Below are positions 48,838 through 57,815 of a DNA stretch of 64,000 nt, in pieces. The DNA is taken from positions 1 to 64,000 of the IMG/VR virus record IMGVR_UViG_3300035680_001201; one strand, written 5' to 3'. This stretch comes from a virus. Each line of letters begins with the position of its first letter. Position 1 is the stretch's first letter. The notes beneath the pieces are model-generated. The model saw nothing but the letters and a program-made list of their open reading frames with translations. It had not been told where the DNA came from and made no database searches. The position numbers and the translations under genes are program-made.

Positions 48838-50097
48838 ATGAAATACACTGAAAAAGTTAAAAGTTGTAGAGTATCAAATGACCCATTGGTTTCATTGTTT
48901 ACTTTAGGCGATTTGTTTATATCAAACTTTCTCAAGGACCAACCATCGGATGACTATAGGTCGGAAATGAAATTGATGTATTCTCCTACATCAAAGTTGG
49001 TTCAGTTGGAACAAGGCGCAGATCCTAACAAAATGTATGGCCAATATTGGTACCGTTCCGGTACGAATCAGACGATGCGTAATCAACTTAAGAACGTGGT
49101 TGATAGTTGTATGATGGTTCATACTCCAACTGATAATCCACTATGGTTAGATATTGCGTGTAATGATGGAACATTGTTGAGTTATGTACCATCACCATAT
49201 TCACGTTTGGGTATTGATCCCGCCGACGATTCTTATACCAAAGAAAGTGTTAAATTTGCTGATCAAGTAGTTCAGGAGTATTTTTCAAAGAATACGTTTG
49301 ATCGAAGTATTTTTAAAGGACGAAAGTGTGATGTGATTACATGTATCGCAATGTTTTATGATCTTCCGGATCCAGTTGCTTTTCTAAATGATGTATATGA
49401 TGTGTTACACGATGAAGGTTTGTTTGTAGTACAAATGAGTTATACGCCGTTGATGGTTCAACAAATGGCATTTGACAATATTTGTCATGAACATTTGATG
49501 TATTACTCGTTACATTCATTTAAACATGTTATAGAAAAAGCCAAGTTTAAGATTGTAGATTGTGAGTTGAATGATGTTAATGGTGGATCTTTCCGAGTAT
49601 ACTTACAGAAAGATATTGCTAAGGTTACATCATTTGCAACTGCTCCATACCGTGATGTTGCACGTTATCGTATTAACTCTACTTTGGAGTATGAAAACAA
49701 GATTGGAGCAAATACAGTTGAGTTTTATATGAATTTCTATAAGAAACTTCAGGAGTTGAAGGAAAAAACATATAACTTTATCAAACAAGAAAAAGAAAAG
49801 GGTAAGAGCATTTGGGTCTATGGCGCATCAACCAAGGGAAATACTCTTCTTCAATATTTTGGATTGGATAAGACTTTGATTGATGGTGCAGCAGAACGTA
49901 GTCCATATAAGTTTGGACTAAAGACTGTGGGAACTGATATTACAATTTATTCCGAACAAGATATGAGAAAGGCTAACCCAGATTATCTTTTGATATTGCC
50001 ATGGCATTTCATTGATGAATTCAAGAGACGTGAGGCTCCATATCTAATGAGTGGAGGTCATTTTATTGTACCTTGTCCTGTATTTGAAATTGTATGA
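48838..50097 (+). CDS. Deoxysugar C-methyltransferase (NovU/TylCIII/TcaB9-like)
   Basis: A 419-residue protein with the three-part layout of sugar C-methyltransferases. The N-terminal domain is about 1-95; the SAM-binding core is about 96-260, with Leu-Asp-Ile-Ala-Cys-Asn-Asp-Gly-Thr; and the C-terminal domain is about 265-419, with Tyr-Gly-Ala-Ser-Thr-Lys-Gly-Asn-Thr. The catalytic region Ile-Cys-His-Glu-His-Leu-Met-Tyr-Tyr-Ser is intact. Family members normally bind zinc through two Cys-x2-Cys pairs at the N-terminus. Here the first reads Cys-Arg-Val-Ser and the second has no Cys, so the zinc site seems lost. It would add a methyl branch to a dTDP-4-keto-deoxysugar made by RmlA and RmlB. 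Its stop overlaps the rmlB start. Confidence 0.82.
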   Translation: MKYTEKVKSCRVSNDPLVSLFTLGDLFISNFLKDQPSDDYRSEMKLMYSPTSKLVQLEQGADPNKMYGQYWYRSGTNQTMRNQLKNVVDSCMMVHTPTDNPLWLDIACNDGTLLSYVPSPYSRLGIDPADDSYTKESVKFADQVVQEYFSKNTFDRSIFKGRKCDVITCIAMFYDLPDPVAFLNDVYDVLHDEGLFVVQMSYTPLMVQQMAFDNICHEHLMYYSLHSFKHVIEKAKFKIVDCELNDVNGGSFRVYLQKDIAKVTSFATAPYRDVARYRINSTLEYENKIGANTVEFYMNFYKKLQELKEKTYNFIKQEKEKGKSIWVYGASTKGNTLLQYFGLDKTLIDGAAERSPYKFGLKTVGTDITIYSEQDMRKANPDYLLILPWHFIDEFKRREAPYLMSGGHFIVPCPVFEIV

Positions 50098-51056
50098 CTA
50101 AAAAAAACATATTAGTCACAGGTGGATGTGGTTTTATTGGATCACATTTTGTTGAAAAGTTAATAAACAACCCAGACATTGGGTGTATTGTTAATTTTGA
50201 TAAAATGACATATGCTGCTAATCGTGAATTGGAATTTCATAAAGACGAACGATACAAACATTACATTGTTGATATCAACGACAGTGTTGCTGTTTATAAT
50301 GCGTTAAAGGAACATCAAATTACACATGTAGTACACTTTGCTGCTGAAAGTCACGTTGATAATTCAATTTACTCTCCTGATGCTTTCGTTGAAACAAACG
50401 TTGTTGGGACATTTAATTTGATGAAAGCTGCATTTGATTATGATAAACTTGAAAAGTTTATTCATATTTCAACTGATGAAGTATATGGATCTTTGAATAC
50501 AAAAGAATCTGCGTTTACTGTGGATAGTCCATATAGACCCAACAGTCCATATTCTGCTACAAAGGCTGGAAGTGATTTGTTGGTTCGTAGTTATTATCAT
50601 ACATACAAGTTTCCAACCATCATTACAAATTGTAGCAATAATTTTGGACCAAGACAACACTTTGAAAAGTTGATTCCAACGTGTATTAGAAAGTTGAAAA
50701 ACAATGAATCAATTCCAGTTTATGGAAATGGGTCCAATATACGTGATTGGATTTACGTTAAAGATCATGTAAATTGTATTTGGAATGTTCTTGAAAACGG
50801 AGATGTTGGAAATCAATACTTGATTGGCGGAAATAATGAAATGACCAATCTTGAATTGATTGAAAACATTAAGATTGCATATGAAGAAGTTACTAATACA
50901 AAAGTAGATTATGATTACATTCAATATGTAACAGATCGTAAAGGTCACGATTTACGTTATGCCATTGATATGTTTGACTATGAACAAAAGTTTGGTAAAT
51001 TACAATATTATAACTTTACAGAATCATTGAAACAGACTATTATCAGTTATCTATGA
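50094..51056 (+). CDS. rmlB: dTDP-glucose 4,6-dehydratase
   Basis: A 320-residue protein of typical RmlB build. Gly-Gly-Cys-Gly-Phe-Ile-Gly-Ser-His binds NAD. Phe-Asp-Lys-Met-Thr-Tyr-Ala matches the conserved 'Asp-Lys-Leu-Thr-Tyr-Ala' region. His-Phe-Ala-Ala-Glu-Ser-His-Val-Asp, the catalytic Ser-Thr-Asp-Glu-Val-Tyr-Gly, Tyr-Ser-Ala-Thr-Lys-Ala and Asn-Asn-Phe-Gly-Pro-Arg-Gln are also present. It converts dTDP-glucose to dTDP-4-keto-6-deoxyglucose. Overlapping starts tie it to the methyltransferase before it and the glycosyltransferase after it. An RmlC 3,5-epimerase is not present in the cassette, which argues against ordinary dTDP-L-rhamnose. Confidence 0.93.
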   Translation: MTKKNILVTGGCGFIGSHFVEKLINNPDIGCIVNFDKMTYAANRELEFHKDERYKHYIVDINDSVAVYNALKEHQITHVVHFAAESHVDNSIYSPDAFVETNVVGTFNLMKAAFDYDKLEKFIHISTDEVYGSLNTKESAFTVDSPYRPNSPYSATKAGSDLLVRSYYHTYKFPTIITNCSNNFGPRQHFEKLIPTCIRKLKNNESIPVYGNGSNIRDWIYVKDHVNCIWNVLENGDVGNQYLIGGNNEMTNLELIENIKIAYEEVTNTKVDYDYIQYVTDRKGHDLRYAIDMFDYEQKFGKLQYYNFTESLKQTIISYL

Positions 51057-52378
51057 GTGAATTTTTTGAAACGACGTGGGACGAAAAGGAATATAAACAC
51101 AAAATTTTGGTTTGGCCTAATATCACATACTCTGATGATCTTGAAAAGGATTCATATGTAATTGTATTATCCAATATTATTCGTAGTTTAAATTCGATAC
51201 GGAATGATATATTCTGGACTATTGTTACACCCGGCCCCGTTAAATTGCTACAACATGAAAATACTGAACAGATCTTTTATAAATTGCCTACGTATCCGAA
51301 TTCAATGCGAATTCATTTTGATGTGGCTAAAGTGGCAGATATTCTTGATTTATATAACCAAGACTATGATGTAATTTATTCACATCTTCCCGAACATACT
51401 CTTCAACTTTCAAATTTTGTGTACAACAATGCTGGTATTAAGCCAAAGATTGTTGGATATTGTCATTGGTATGAAGTGGCTGAAAATACTGGATATCCTA
51501 AGAATGTATTTGATTTGAATGTTTTGGGAACTCTTGAAATGGAACAATGTGGAGTAAACTCACAATGGCTTAAAAATCTGGTTCTTGAAAGAGCTGAAGA
51601 ACGATTTAATATTTCGGTTGTAAAGAAGCTGAATCAGATAATTCAACCTCATTATCTTGGCACCGATAGTGACTTTGACGGATTGAGTCTAATTAACAAA
51701 TCTATTTTCTTCAATCATCGTCCAAATGAATATACTGGATGGAATGACTTTTTGAAAGTTATGGACAAGTTGTATGAAAAACGTCAGGATTTTACTGTAT
51801 ATGTAACATTGGCAGATGAATGTCGTCCATATATCAAGAGAGTCGAATTGGAACGTAACAAATACTATGACTTCATCAAACAAATGCATGTGGGTGTGGG
51901 ATACTTTCAAACATATTCCGCGTGGTCATTGTCAGTTACAGATGGTTTGAGTCGTGGCCTACCTTATTTGTTGCCAAAGAAATTGTGTTACCCAGAAATG
52001 GTTGGTCATGATTATCCATTATTTTATGAAAACGAAGCTGAGTTTTTGAATAAGTTAGAAGCAGCTTTGGATGACAAGTCATTCAAGAACAATTATTTGC
52101 CACTTTTGAAGAAGATTGTAAATGATCTTCAGTGGAAGAATACCGTGAGTTCTTGGTTTAATAACTGGGACATTCTCAATGAGTATGAAGGAATTAAACG
52201 TAGCAAATCGTATACTGATATTGTAAATTACATTAAGTCAAAACGTAGTGTATCAAAGAGAGAAATCTTGAATCATCTCAACTGGGGACGACAAATATCA
52301 TTTACGCCATATCGTAATGCACTAAGAGAAGATCCCAGAATTATATTGACCAAAGACAGGTATATTTACAAGGGATAA
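51053..52378 (+). CDS. GT-B glycosyltransferase with C-terminal winged-helix-like segment
   Basis: A 441-residue protein whose ATG overlaps the rmlB stop. Residues about 15-375 have GT-B features: an early Ile-Leu-Val-Trp-Pro strand; Tyr-Cys-His-Trp-Tyr-Glu in the acceptor domain; [11 protein letters not shown] opening the donor domain; and [11 protein letters not shown] near the donor site. It probably uses the sugar nucleotide made by the cassette before it. The last 60 residues look like a small winged-helix domain ([10 protein letters not shown]), an odd appendage for a transferase. Its 3' end overlaps the convergent minus-strand gene by 13 bp. Confidence 0.7.
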   Translation: MSEFFETTWDEKEYKHKILVWPNITYSDDLEKDSYVIVLSNIIRSLNSIRNDIFWTIVTPGPVKLLQHENTEQIFYKLPTYPNSMRIHFDVAKVADILDLYNQDYDVIYSHLPEHTLQLSNFVYNNAGIKPKIVGYCHWYEVAENTGYPKNVFDLNVLGTLEMEQCGVNSQWLKNLVLERAEERFNISVVKKLNQIIQPHYLGTDSDFDGLSLINKSIFFNHRPNEYTGWNDFLKVMDKLYEKRQDFTVYVTLADECRPYIKRVELERNKYYDFIKQMHVGVGYFQTYSAWSLSVTDGLSRGLPYLLPKKLCYPEMVGHDYPLFYENEAEFLNKLEAALDDKSFKNNYLPLLKKIVNDLQWKNTVSSWFNNWDILNEYEGIKRSKSYTDIVNYIKSKRSVSKREILNHLNWGRQISFTPYRNALREDPRIILTKDRYIYKG

Positions 52379-52665
52379 AACTCTTTGATAATTGACTGAT
52401 TGTTTTGAATGAATTTTAAGTGTTGATCATTCAATGATGTTTTGAATAGGTTAATATTATTCAACACGTCTGTATTTACCAATGTTCTATAACGGCTTTC
52501 ACATTCTAGTTTAAGCCGTTGTTTTTCACTGTTGCGGCAACTACAAGTATTTTTAAACCGTTCAACCAAAAAAATAAATTCTGATAAACTGGAAATTGTT
52601 TGCGTTATATTTGGATGAGTTTTAAGTAGAGTATAAAACTCAGTAAAATTTTGAATGGTCACCAT
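52366..52665 (-). CDS. Small hypothetical protein at the convergent junction
   Basis: A 99-residue helical protein, last gene of the minus-strand run, separated by one base from the membrane protein gene upstream. It contains Cys-Ser-Cys-Arg-Asn in the middle and Leu-Glu-Cys-Glu-Ser later; the Cys residues could bind a metal. It has no recognised family. Its 3' end overlaps the plus-strand glycosyltransferase by 13 bp, leaving no space for a terminator between the converging transcripts. Confidence 0.55.
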   Translation of the reverse strand: MVTIQNFTEFYTLLKTHPNITQTISSLSEFIFLVERFKNTCSCRNSEKQRLKLECESRYRTLVNTDVLNNINLFKTSLNDQHLKFIQNNQSIIKEFYPL

Positions 52666-52666
52666 A

Positions 52667-53011
52667 TTATCTAAAAAATTGTTTTACTATTTGTAGATAT
52701 ATAACAAGAGTTGCCACATAAATTACTGGAAAAATATAAATAGTATATAAAAATAGTGAGACTGTTAGTGTAAACCAAAAACCAATACACCATGGACAGT
52801 TAATTAGTTTTGTAAAAAAGTTTGGATATGACGATTTTAACCACGGTAAATACTCCAATGTAAAATCTTTGTTGTGTGCTGTTTCAAATTCATTTATCTT
52901 TAGAATTTTAGATAGTTTGAATAACTTTCCGTATTCAATAAATGCTTCAGTATGAAACCATACAATTAAAAATGCCACGCCCATGAAAATTGAGTTTAAT
53001 AAGTCTATCAT
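52667..53011 (-). CDS. Small membrane protein with Cys-Pro-Trp-Cys motif
   Basis: A 114-residue protein with hydrophobic segments at about 5-22 and 73-112. A Cys-Pro-Trp-Cys-Ile-Gly-Phe-Trp motif lies just before the second segment. This 'Cys-x2-Cys-x-Gly-Phe-Trp' pattern recalls DUF1360-type small membrane proteins found in phages and bacteria. Its ATG overlaps the stop of the upstream glycosyltransferase gene by four bases, so it belongs to the glycan operon. Membrane anchoring of glycan assembly or an unrelated envelope role is possible. Confidence 0.6.
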   Translation of the reverse strand: MIDLLNSIFMGVAFLIVWFHTEAFIEYGKLFKLSKILKINEFETAHNKDFTLEYLPWLKSSYPNFFTKLINCPWCIGFWFTLTVSLFLYTIYIFPVIYVATLVIYLQIVKQFFR

Positions 53012-53913
53012 ATTGATTTGAATGAGTATTGGTTTTTGTTAACAAAGTCTCTCAGGCAGTCGCCTAACGCTGCCTCTGCATTGCTCTTAAAGTTGTTTCT
53101 GTCTTCAAAATATGTAATGTAGTTTTTATATGGATTGTGTCTCAATAAATAGTTCTCAGCTACAATAATATTCTCCATCAAGTATTGTTGAAAATCTACT
53201 CTATTGAGTTTCATTATTTGAGCCGCAAACATAACATAGGTATCATCAACACCATACGGTCCCAGAACGTCTGGAATATCCGTAAACGTCAACAGATTGG
53301 AACTTATAAGGTTAAACCACCCACCACCAAATTTGGTAGGATCACAGTTAATTAAGTTGACATTACCACTATATGACTTACGGTTAACTTCAAAATATGG
53401 ATTGATAATGCGTTCACTTCCATATTTGTTGTTAATAAATTGGTGATTTACTAAATGATCCCACGTTTGATCCCAAATCTTGGTGATCTGAGGTGAAATA
53501 ATATAATATTTGTTCTTTACCTGAGTAGCACAGTGTATCGAATATGACAAAGTTGCTGGAGGGAATACCAAGTCTGAATCCAAGTATATAAATGCGTCTA
53601 CATCTTTACCGTATTTACGTATGCTATTACGACGTTTGTCGTTGATACCTCTACAGGTACCATGATCATCTATATCAAAGATATAGTTTCTTGCCCAACT
53701 GGTGTGAGTAACATACTTTGACAACGATGTGAACTTCTCAATAAAGAAATCTTTTGGAATTTTTGTTTTATTCCAATCAACGGTGTTCAAATTCAATGTA
53801 ACATCCAAGATGACTTCATGTGAATCAATCAGTTCTTGACTCAATACGGTTAACTGACGTTCAAATTCATCCAATTCGTGGGGAAGAAGGTGTGTAACAA
53901 TTTGTACTTTCAT
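53008..53913 (-). CDS. GT-A glycosyltransferase with Asp-Ser-Asp motif
   Basis: A 301-residue protein. Near 110 it has Ala-Phe-Ile-Tyr-Leu-Asp-Ser-Asp-Leu-Val, a GT-A metal-binding DxD motif. The Gly-Gly-Gly-Trp-Phe-Asn-Leu and Gly-Pro-Tyr-Gly-Val-Asp-Asp-Thr motifs further on suit an acceptor/catalytic region. No particular GT family is recognised. The gene lies 22 bp after a GT4 gene on the minus strand and is coupled to the membrane protein gene. It is part of the long glycan cluster. Confidence 0.68.
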   Translation of the reverse strand: MKVQIVTHLLPHELDEFERQLTVLSQELIDSHEVILDVTLNLNTVDWNKTKIPKDFFIEKFTSLSKYVTHTSWARNYIFDIDDHGTCRGINDKRRNSIRKYGKDVDAFIYLDSDLVFPPATLSYSIHCATQVKNKYYIISPQITKIWDQTWDHLVNHQFINNKYGSERIINPYFEVNRKSYSGNVNLINCDPTKFGGGWFNLISSNLLTFTDIPDVLGPYGVDDTYVMFAAQIMKLNRVDFQQYLMENIIVAENYLLRHNPYKNYITYFEDRNNFKSNAEAALGDCLRDFVNKNQYSFKSI

Positions 53914-53935
53914 AGTTTTACAGGTGTGTGATTAC

Positions 53936-54883
53936 TTACTGTGAGATAATTTGATTAACCACGTTCATATATTGTTTTACGACGTTTTCCCATGCAAATT
54001 TTGTGATTCCATATTCACGAATTGCGTCACGGTGTAACAAAGATTGTTGTCTATTTGTTTCAATTACACCTCGGATATAATTCAAATCATAAATTTTATT
54101 TTCTGGTACTACACTAATATATGGTTTTGACAAATCCAAATTGGCAATAGAACATTCTGAAATAACCACACCTAAACCTGCAATCAACGCTTCTTTAGTT
54201 ACAAGTGGATCTGCTTCACCGTCACTTAACAATATTAAGTTGGCATAATTGGTGAGATTGTCATACAATGTAGACTTATCCCATTCTCCAATATAGTTTG
54301 GACGAGAGAAATTAAATCGGTTATCATCTTTATTACCAATAAAGTCAATGTTATTGATGTTTTGATACATCCACTGACGTTTTCTATCTGTAATTTTAGC
54401 GAGATAAACACTCTTTTCGGGTTTAGATGGCGTTGATGTATATCGGAACATGTCTTGTCTTGCACCGTTACACACTACGTACAATCTATTTTCATTGGCA
54501 CCATATTGTTTATACACGTTTTTGATACCTTCTGACAAACAGATGACGTTGAAGTCTCCACGAAGGAATGCGTCAAAGATTCGAGCATATCCGCCGTAAC
54601 GATGTGGTTGTTCTAGGTAGCCATAATGGGTGGTTGCTGCTTTGTGTTTACATTTGATATACGGCAACACATCAAACAAGTCGTCGTATTGAAGATGTAC
54701 AAAGTCAGGATTATATTGATTAACTTGATCAATAATCTCTTGACGATTTTGTGTGTTGACAATTTGTACATCGTGACCAAGTTTTTTTAATTCGATGTTA
54801 TAATCCCATATCAGAGATTCTACAGCACCCCATCCTTTAGGAGGAATGGGCATAATTCCGGGTCCAATAATTGAAATTTTCAT
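53936..54883 (-). CDS. GT4-type glycosyltransferase
   Basis: A 315-residue GT-B protein. It begins Lys-Ile-Ser-Ile-Ile-Gly-Pro-Gly, followed by Pro-Pro-Lys-Gly-Trp-Gly-Ala-Val-Glu, the same acceptor-domain motif as at the N-terminus of the protein at 4807. The donor side has Tyr-Leu-Ala-Lys-Ile-Thr-Asp-Arg-Lys and a Ser-Asp-Gly-Glu-Ala-Asp-Pro-Leu...Lys-Glu-Ala region (Glu-x7-Glu type). It is thus a paralogue of the GT4 half of that fused enzyme. Its start overlaps the upstream FkbM gene's stop. Confidence 0.78.
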   Translation of the reverse strand: MKISIIGPGIMPIPPKGWGAVESLIWDYNIELKKLGHDVQIVNTQNRQEIIDQVNQYNPDFVHLQYDDLFDVLPYIKCKHKAATTHYGYLEQPHRYGGYARIFDAFLRGDFNVICLSEGIKNVYKQYGANENRLYVVCNGARQDMFRYTSTPSKPEKSVYLAKITDRKRQWMYQNINNIDFIGNKDDNRFNFSRPNYIGEWDKSTLYDNLTNYANLILLSDGEADPLVTKEALIAGLGVVISECSIANLDLSKPYISVVPENKIYDLNYIRGVIETNRQQSLLHRDAIREYGITKFAWENVVKQYMNVVNQIISQ

Positions 54884-55500
54884 ATATAAATGTCACAGTC
54901 GTTAATTCTTATATCAAACTTATAACCTCTCTCGGTCATATATTCACGATATGAGTTTTCATTAAAGATATTTTCTAACATAACTACTTTTGGTTTGAGT
55001 AAACAAAGTCCTTTCATGACTTCTATCTCCCAACCTTCAGTATCAACTGAAAGAATATCGAGTTGTTCGATATTCGCTTCTTTAATTATTGTATCTAAAC
55101 GACGTTGTTTAACTTTAATTTGGGTTTTATTTAATTTATTTACCCATCCATTCGATATTGACTGGTATGATTCTTTGATTTTTAATGATGAAAATGCGTG
55201 ATCGGTAACACTACCACCAGTGATGTGAACAATCGTAAAATCTACATTATCTTCATCAGTTTCAGACGCTGCGTATTCATATATTTCATTTCCAATATCA
55301 CGATGCATTTTAGCAAATGTCGGATTTGGTTCTACAATAACAGTTCTCCATTTGTTTAATGTAAAGTGACGAGATACAGATATAAACTCAGGAGTTGCAC
55401 CACCGACTTCAATCATAGTACCCTTGTAACTATAATCAGGAAAGTATTTTACTCTTAAAAATTGATCTTCTTTATGTTCTGCAAAAAATGATTCGTTCAT
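54880..55500 (-). CDS. FkbM-family methyltransferase
   Basis: A 206-residue SAM-dependent methyltransferase. The glycine motif Met-Ile-Glu-Val-Gly-Gly-Ala is near 30, with Ile-Val-Glu-Pro-Asn-Pro about 25 residues later. The FkbM signature Leu-Asp-Ile-Leu-Ser-Val-Asp-Thr-Glu-Gly-Trp-Glu is clear. FkbM-type enzymes O-methylate sugars or related hydroxyls, and often cap or decorate glycans. It is coupled to the GT4 gene that follows it on the minus strand. It is the second methyltransferase of the right-hand glycan region when read in transcription order. Confidence 0.82.
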   Translation of the reverse strand: MNESFFAEHKEDQFLRVKYFPDYSYKGTMIEVGGATPEFISVSRHFTLNKWRTVIVEPNPTFAKMHRDIGNEIYEYAASETDEDNVDFTIVHITGGSVTDHAFSSLKIKESYQSISNGWVNKLNKTQIKVKQRRLDTIIKEANIEQLDILSVDTEGWEIEVMKGLCLLKPKVVMLENIFNENSYREYMTERGYKFDIRINDCDIYI

Positions 55501-55535
55501 ATAACTATTTTTTATTATCTGTTGTAAATTATATT

Positions 55536-56312
55536 TTAATGTATTTTAAATTGGTTTTTGTCAGTTCTATGAGTGAACAATAATTTCCAAAATCTTAACA
55601 GTTCGTCATGATAATGACGACCCATTTCATTCATAATTTGTTTTTCAGTAGCACAATTTCCATATTTTTCTGGCCATTGACTTTTTGCAAGTTCATGATC
55701 CCATGACATTGATTTTGGATGAAATCTTTCTAATAGATATTGATAAACCGATATAGGACGTTGATATATTAATTTTTTTGAAACGCTGAATGTTGGACCA
55801 TGATCGTTGGTATATATTTTTCCCGGAAAACTACCTTTACCAAATATATGATTGTACCAATCGATATTTGAATCAGAATTAGATTTGTACCATCCTTTAC
55901 GAACGCCTTTGACATTATTAATGTTTACATCGATACATAACTTTTCTGGGACCGTACCATCGTGCCAATTATAACATCTTGAATCTCTCCCTATTTCTAT
56001 ATAATCATATTCGACGCAATTTTTTATTATATACGAAAAATCAAATCTAGGCGGTGGATTATACCAGTGAATTTTTGTAAAAACAGTTACATCATTCAAT
56101 GTATAGTAGTTGTTGATAATGTGTAACAAAAATGCATAATCACAACGTCCAATATTTGGAATATTAATATAACCATCCTTGACAAATGATTCGTCTATGT
56201 TTAAATCGTCGTTCTTTTTATAAATTATTAAATTACAGTTTTCAACATAATTTTTCCAAGTGAGGTTGTGAATGTCATTATAAAAAGAAGTTACTACATC
56301 TATTTTTTTCAT
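55536..56312 (-). CDS. DUF3431-like glycosyltransferase-type protein
   Basis: A 258-residue protein. After an initial Asp-Val-Val-Thr-Ser-Phe-Tyr-Asn strand it has Ile-Pro-Asn-Ile-Gly-Arg-Cys-Asp-Tyr-Ala-Phe-Leu. That leads into a helix with His-Ile-Ile-Asn-Asn-Tyr and a Val-Thr-Val-Phe-Thr-Lys strand, the pattern of DUF3431 proteins. A later Gly-Pro-Thr-Phe-Ser-Val-Ser-Lys and Arg-Pro-x-x-Val-Tyr-Gln-Tyr-Leu-Leu fit the same group. They are thought to be transferase-like. The ATG overlaps the upstream HtrL-like gene's stop. Confidence 0.58.
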   Translation of the reverse strand: MKKIDVVTSFYNDIHNLTWKNYVENCNLIIYKKNDDLNIDESFVKDGYINIPNIGRCDYAFLLHIINNYYTLNDVTVFTKIHWYNPPPRFDFSYIIKNCVEYDYIEIGRDSRCYNWHDGTVPEKLCIDVNINNVKGVRKGWYKSNSDSNIDWYNHIFGKGSFPGKIYTNDHGPTFSVSKKLIYQRPISVYQYLLERFHPKSMSWDHELAKSQWPEKYGNCATEKQIMNEMGRHYHDELLRFWKLLFTHRTDKNQFKIH

Positions 56313-57058
56313 ATTAAAGATTTCAATATTGGTAAATGTTTACTGTTCAATCTTACATAAATGTTAAATAAATAGGGATTACGTTTAAATATATATGCTA
56401 ATGCAATTTGTTCATTGTTAATCATATTTTGATCCAACATTTCTTCTTGTAAAAATTTAAGTGTTAAATCTGATACTTGAATGACATATTCACGTGGCCC
56501 ACCGAAGAAAGTGCCAACTAAAATACAATCTGATATCCATTTGTAGGTTTCGTCAATTGGAATACGGTTAGTATTCATATTCCCTTGAATTAAGAACTTT
56601 GAGGGTAGTTTATTTGAATTCGGAAACGTTAATGGTAATCCGTCAAAGAATCTGCTGCAACCAGCGTCCATCCAAAAAAAATAGTCTGAATTAAATGGAT
56701 TTTCTTCGATGGTACGTTTTAACCATTCAAACTTAGAATATTGAATGACACTGTACATTGGTAATACACATTCAACTCTATTAGGATCTTTGATTTTTTG
56801 TAGATACTCTGAATTTTTTAATATACTTTGAATCATTGTACATTTATTGTACAATGGAATTTGTTTTGTTGTAGTAACAATAACTTTAATGTTAGGTTTT
56901 TGAGGAATGTAAGGAACTACACCTTGTTCTGTATATATGACATAATTACACGACAATGATAAAGTTTCTGGAAGCCATTTTAGATAATCTTGAAATGACC
57001 TACCATCACCATTTTTTTCACGATTAATGTCATACAACGCTGTTACGATTGTTGTCAT
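56309..57058 (-). CDS. HtrL/YibB-like glycosyltransferase-type protein
   Basis: 249 residues from the ATG at 57058 (Met-Thr-Thr-Ile-Val-Thr-Ala-Leu-Tyr-Asp-Ile-Asn-Arg). A longer frame to 57169 would lie inside the upstream gene and adds unlikely sequence. The start, the Gly-Asp-Gly-Arg-Ser-Phe-Gln-Asp-Tyr-Leu motif and Tyr-Phe-Phe-Trp-Met-Asp-Ala-Gly-Cys-Ser are typical of the HtrL_YibB / WlaTC group found in lipopolysaccharide loci. The Trp-Met-Asp-Ala-Gly motif is probably the metal or donor site. It overlaps the next upstream transferase gene by 29 bp. Confidence 0.72.
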   Translation of the reverse strand: MTTIVTALYDINREKNGDGRSFQDYLKWLPETLSLSCNYVIYTEQGVVPYIPQKPNIKVIVTTTKQIPLYNKCTMIQSILKNSEYLQKIKDPNRVECVLPMYSVIQYSKFEWLKRTIEENPFNSDYFFWMDAGCSRFFDGLPLTFPNSNKLPSKFLIQGNMNTNRIPIDETYKWISDCILVGTFFGGPREYVIQVSDLTLKFLQEEMLDQNMINNEQIALAYIFKRNPYLFNIYVRLNSKHLPILKSLI

Positions 57059-57776
57059 AGAAATATTTAAATTGATGTACGAGTGGATGTGATGTTTTTT
57101 GCCAATATGGATTTCGATTACATTCAACGATCTCACTATTAAATACTTCTTGTTCTCCTTGCAATGCAAATAAAATTGGGAGAATCACATCATGCGCAAA
57201 AATAGCGTAAAAAGTTTTTGCAATACGTGGTAAAAAAGTTGGATCTTGTTCCATCACATACTTATGTGATTTCAAAAATGTTTCACAATGAATTATTGCG
57301 GGAGTTGCTCCCCAACAATCAATATCGATTGCACCCGATGTTTCTTGAAGTATTTTTCTTAGTGTCCATGGTAATCCGACGTTTATTCTTGATCCTAACA
57401 ATTTGGCACCGTCTGGAAAAGACAATTCGCCACGAACAAGAGTATCGGGATCCATCAATAATAAATAATCAGATTGACAATATTCTATGGCTTGTTTTAC
57501 ACGATTTAAAAAAGCGTTAGTTGCTACTAATATTTTTTCCTGAAAATGATATTCTAAAAAATTTTCGTGAGTTATTTTAGGAATGAAATACATTGTATCT
57601 TCTACATGATTGATACTAATATGGTTTAATTTAAGTAAATTACTATAATCCGAAGTTTTACTTTCGGTAGTAAGATAAATCTTTGTTGTCGGATATATTT
57701 CTCTAAAAGATTTTAAAGAATATTCTACCGCACGTACTTCATTATAACATGTAACTAAAACTCCAAACATGGTCAT
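57030..57776 (-). CDS. GT-A glycosyltransferase with Asp-Pro-Asp motif
   Basis: A 248-residue protein starting at the ATG at 57776; an in-frame ATG at 57770 is an alternative. It opens Gly-Val-Leu-Val-Thr-Cys-Tyr-Asn-Glu, as in GT2-like enzymes, and has Leu-Leu-Leu-Met-Asp-Pro-Asp-Thr-Leu-Val near 104, the likely DxD. Further on, Asp-Ile-Asp-Cys-Trp-Gly-Ala-Thr and Ala-His-Asp-Val suit an acceptor region. A specific family is not recognised. It lies 39 bp after a methyltransferase gene in the same direction. Confidence 0.68.
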   Translation of the reverse strand: MTMFGVLVTCYNEVRAVEYSLKSFREIYPTTKIYLTTESKTSDYSNLLKLNHISINHVEDTMYFIPKITHENFLEYHFQEKILVATNAFLNRVKQAIEYCQSDYLLLMDPDTLVRGELSFPDGAKLLGSRINVGLPWTLRKILQETSGAIDIDCWGATPAIIHCETFLKSHKYVMEQDPTFLPRIAKTFYAIFAHDVILPILFALQGEQEVFNSEIVECNRNPYWQKTSHPLVHQFKYFYDNNRNSVV

Positions 57777-57815
57777 ATCACGATATTATGAATAACGTTT
57801 TTAAATGAAGTAGTT

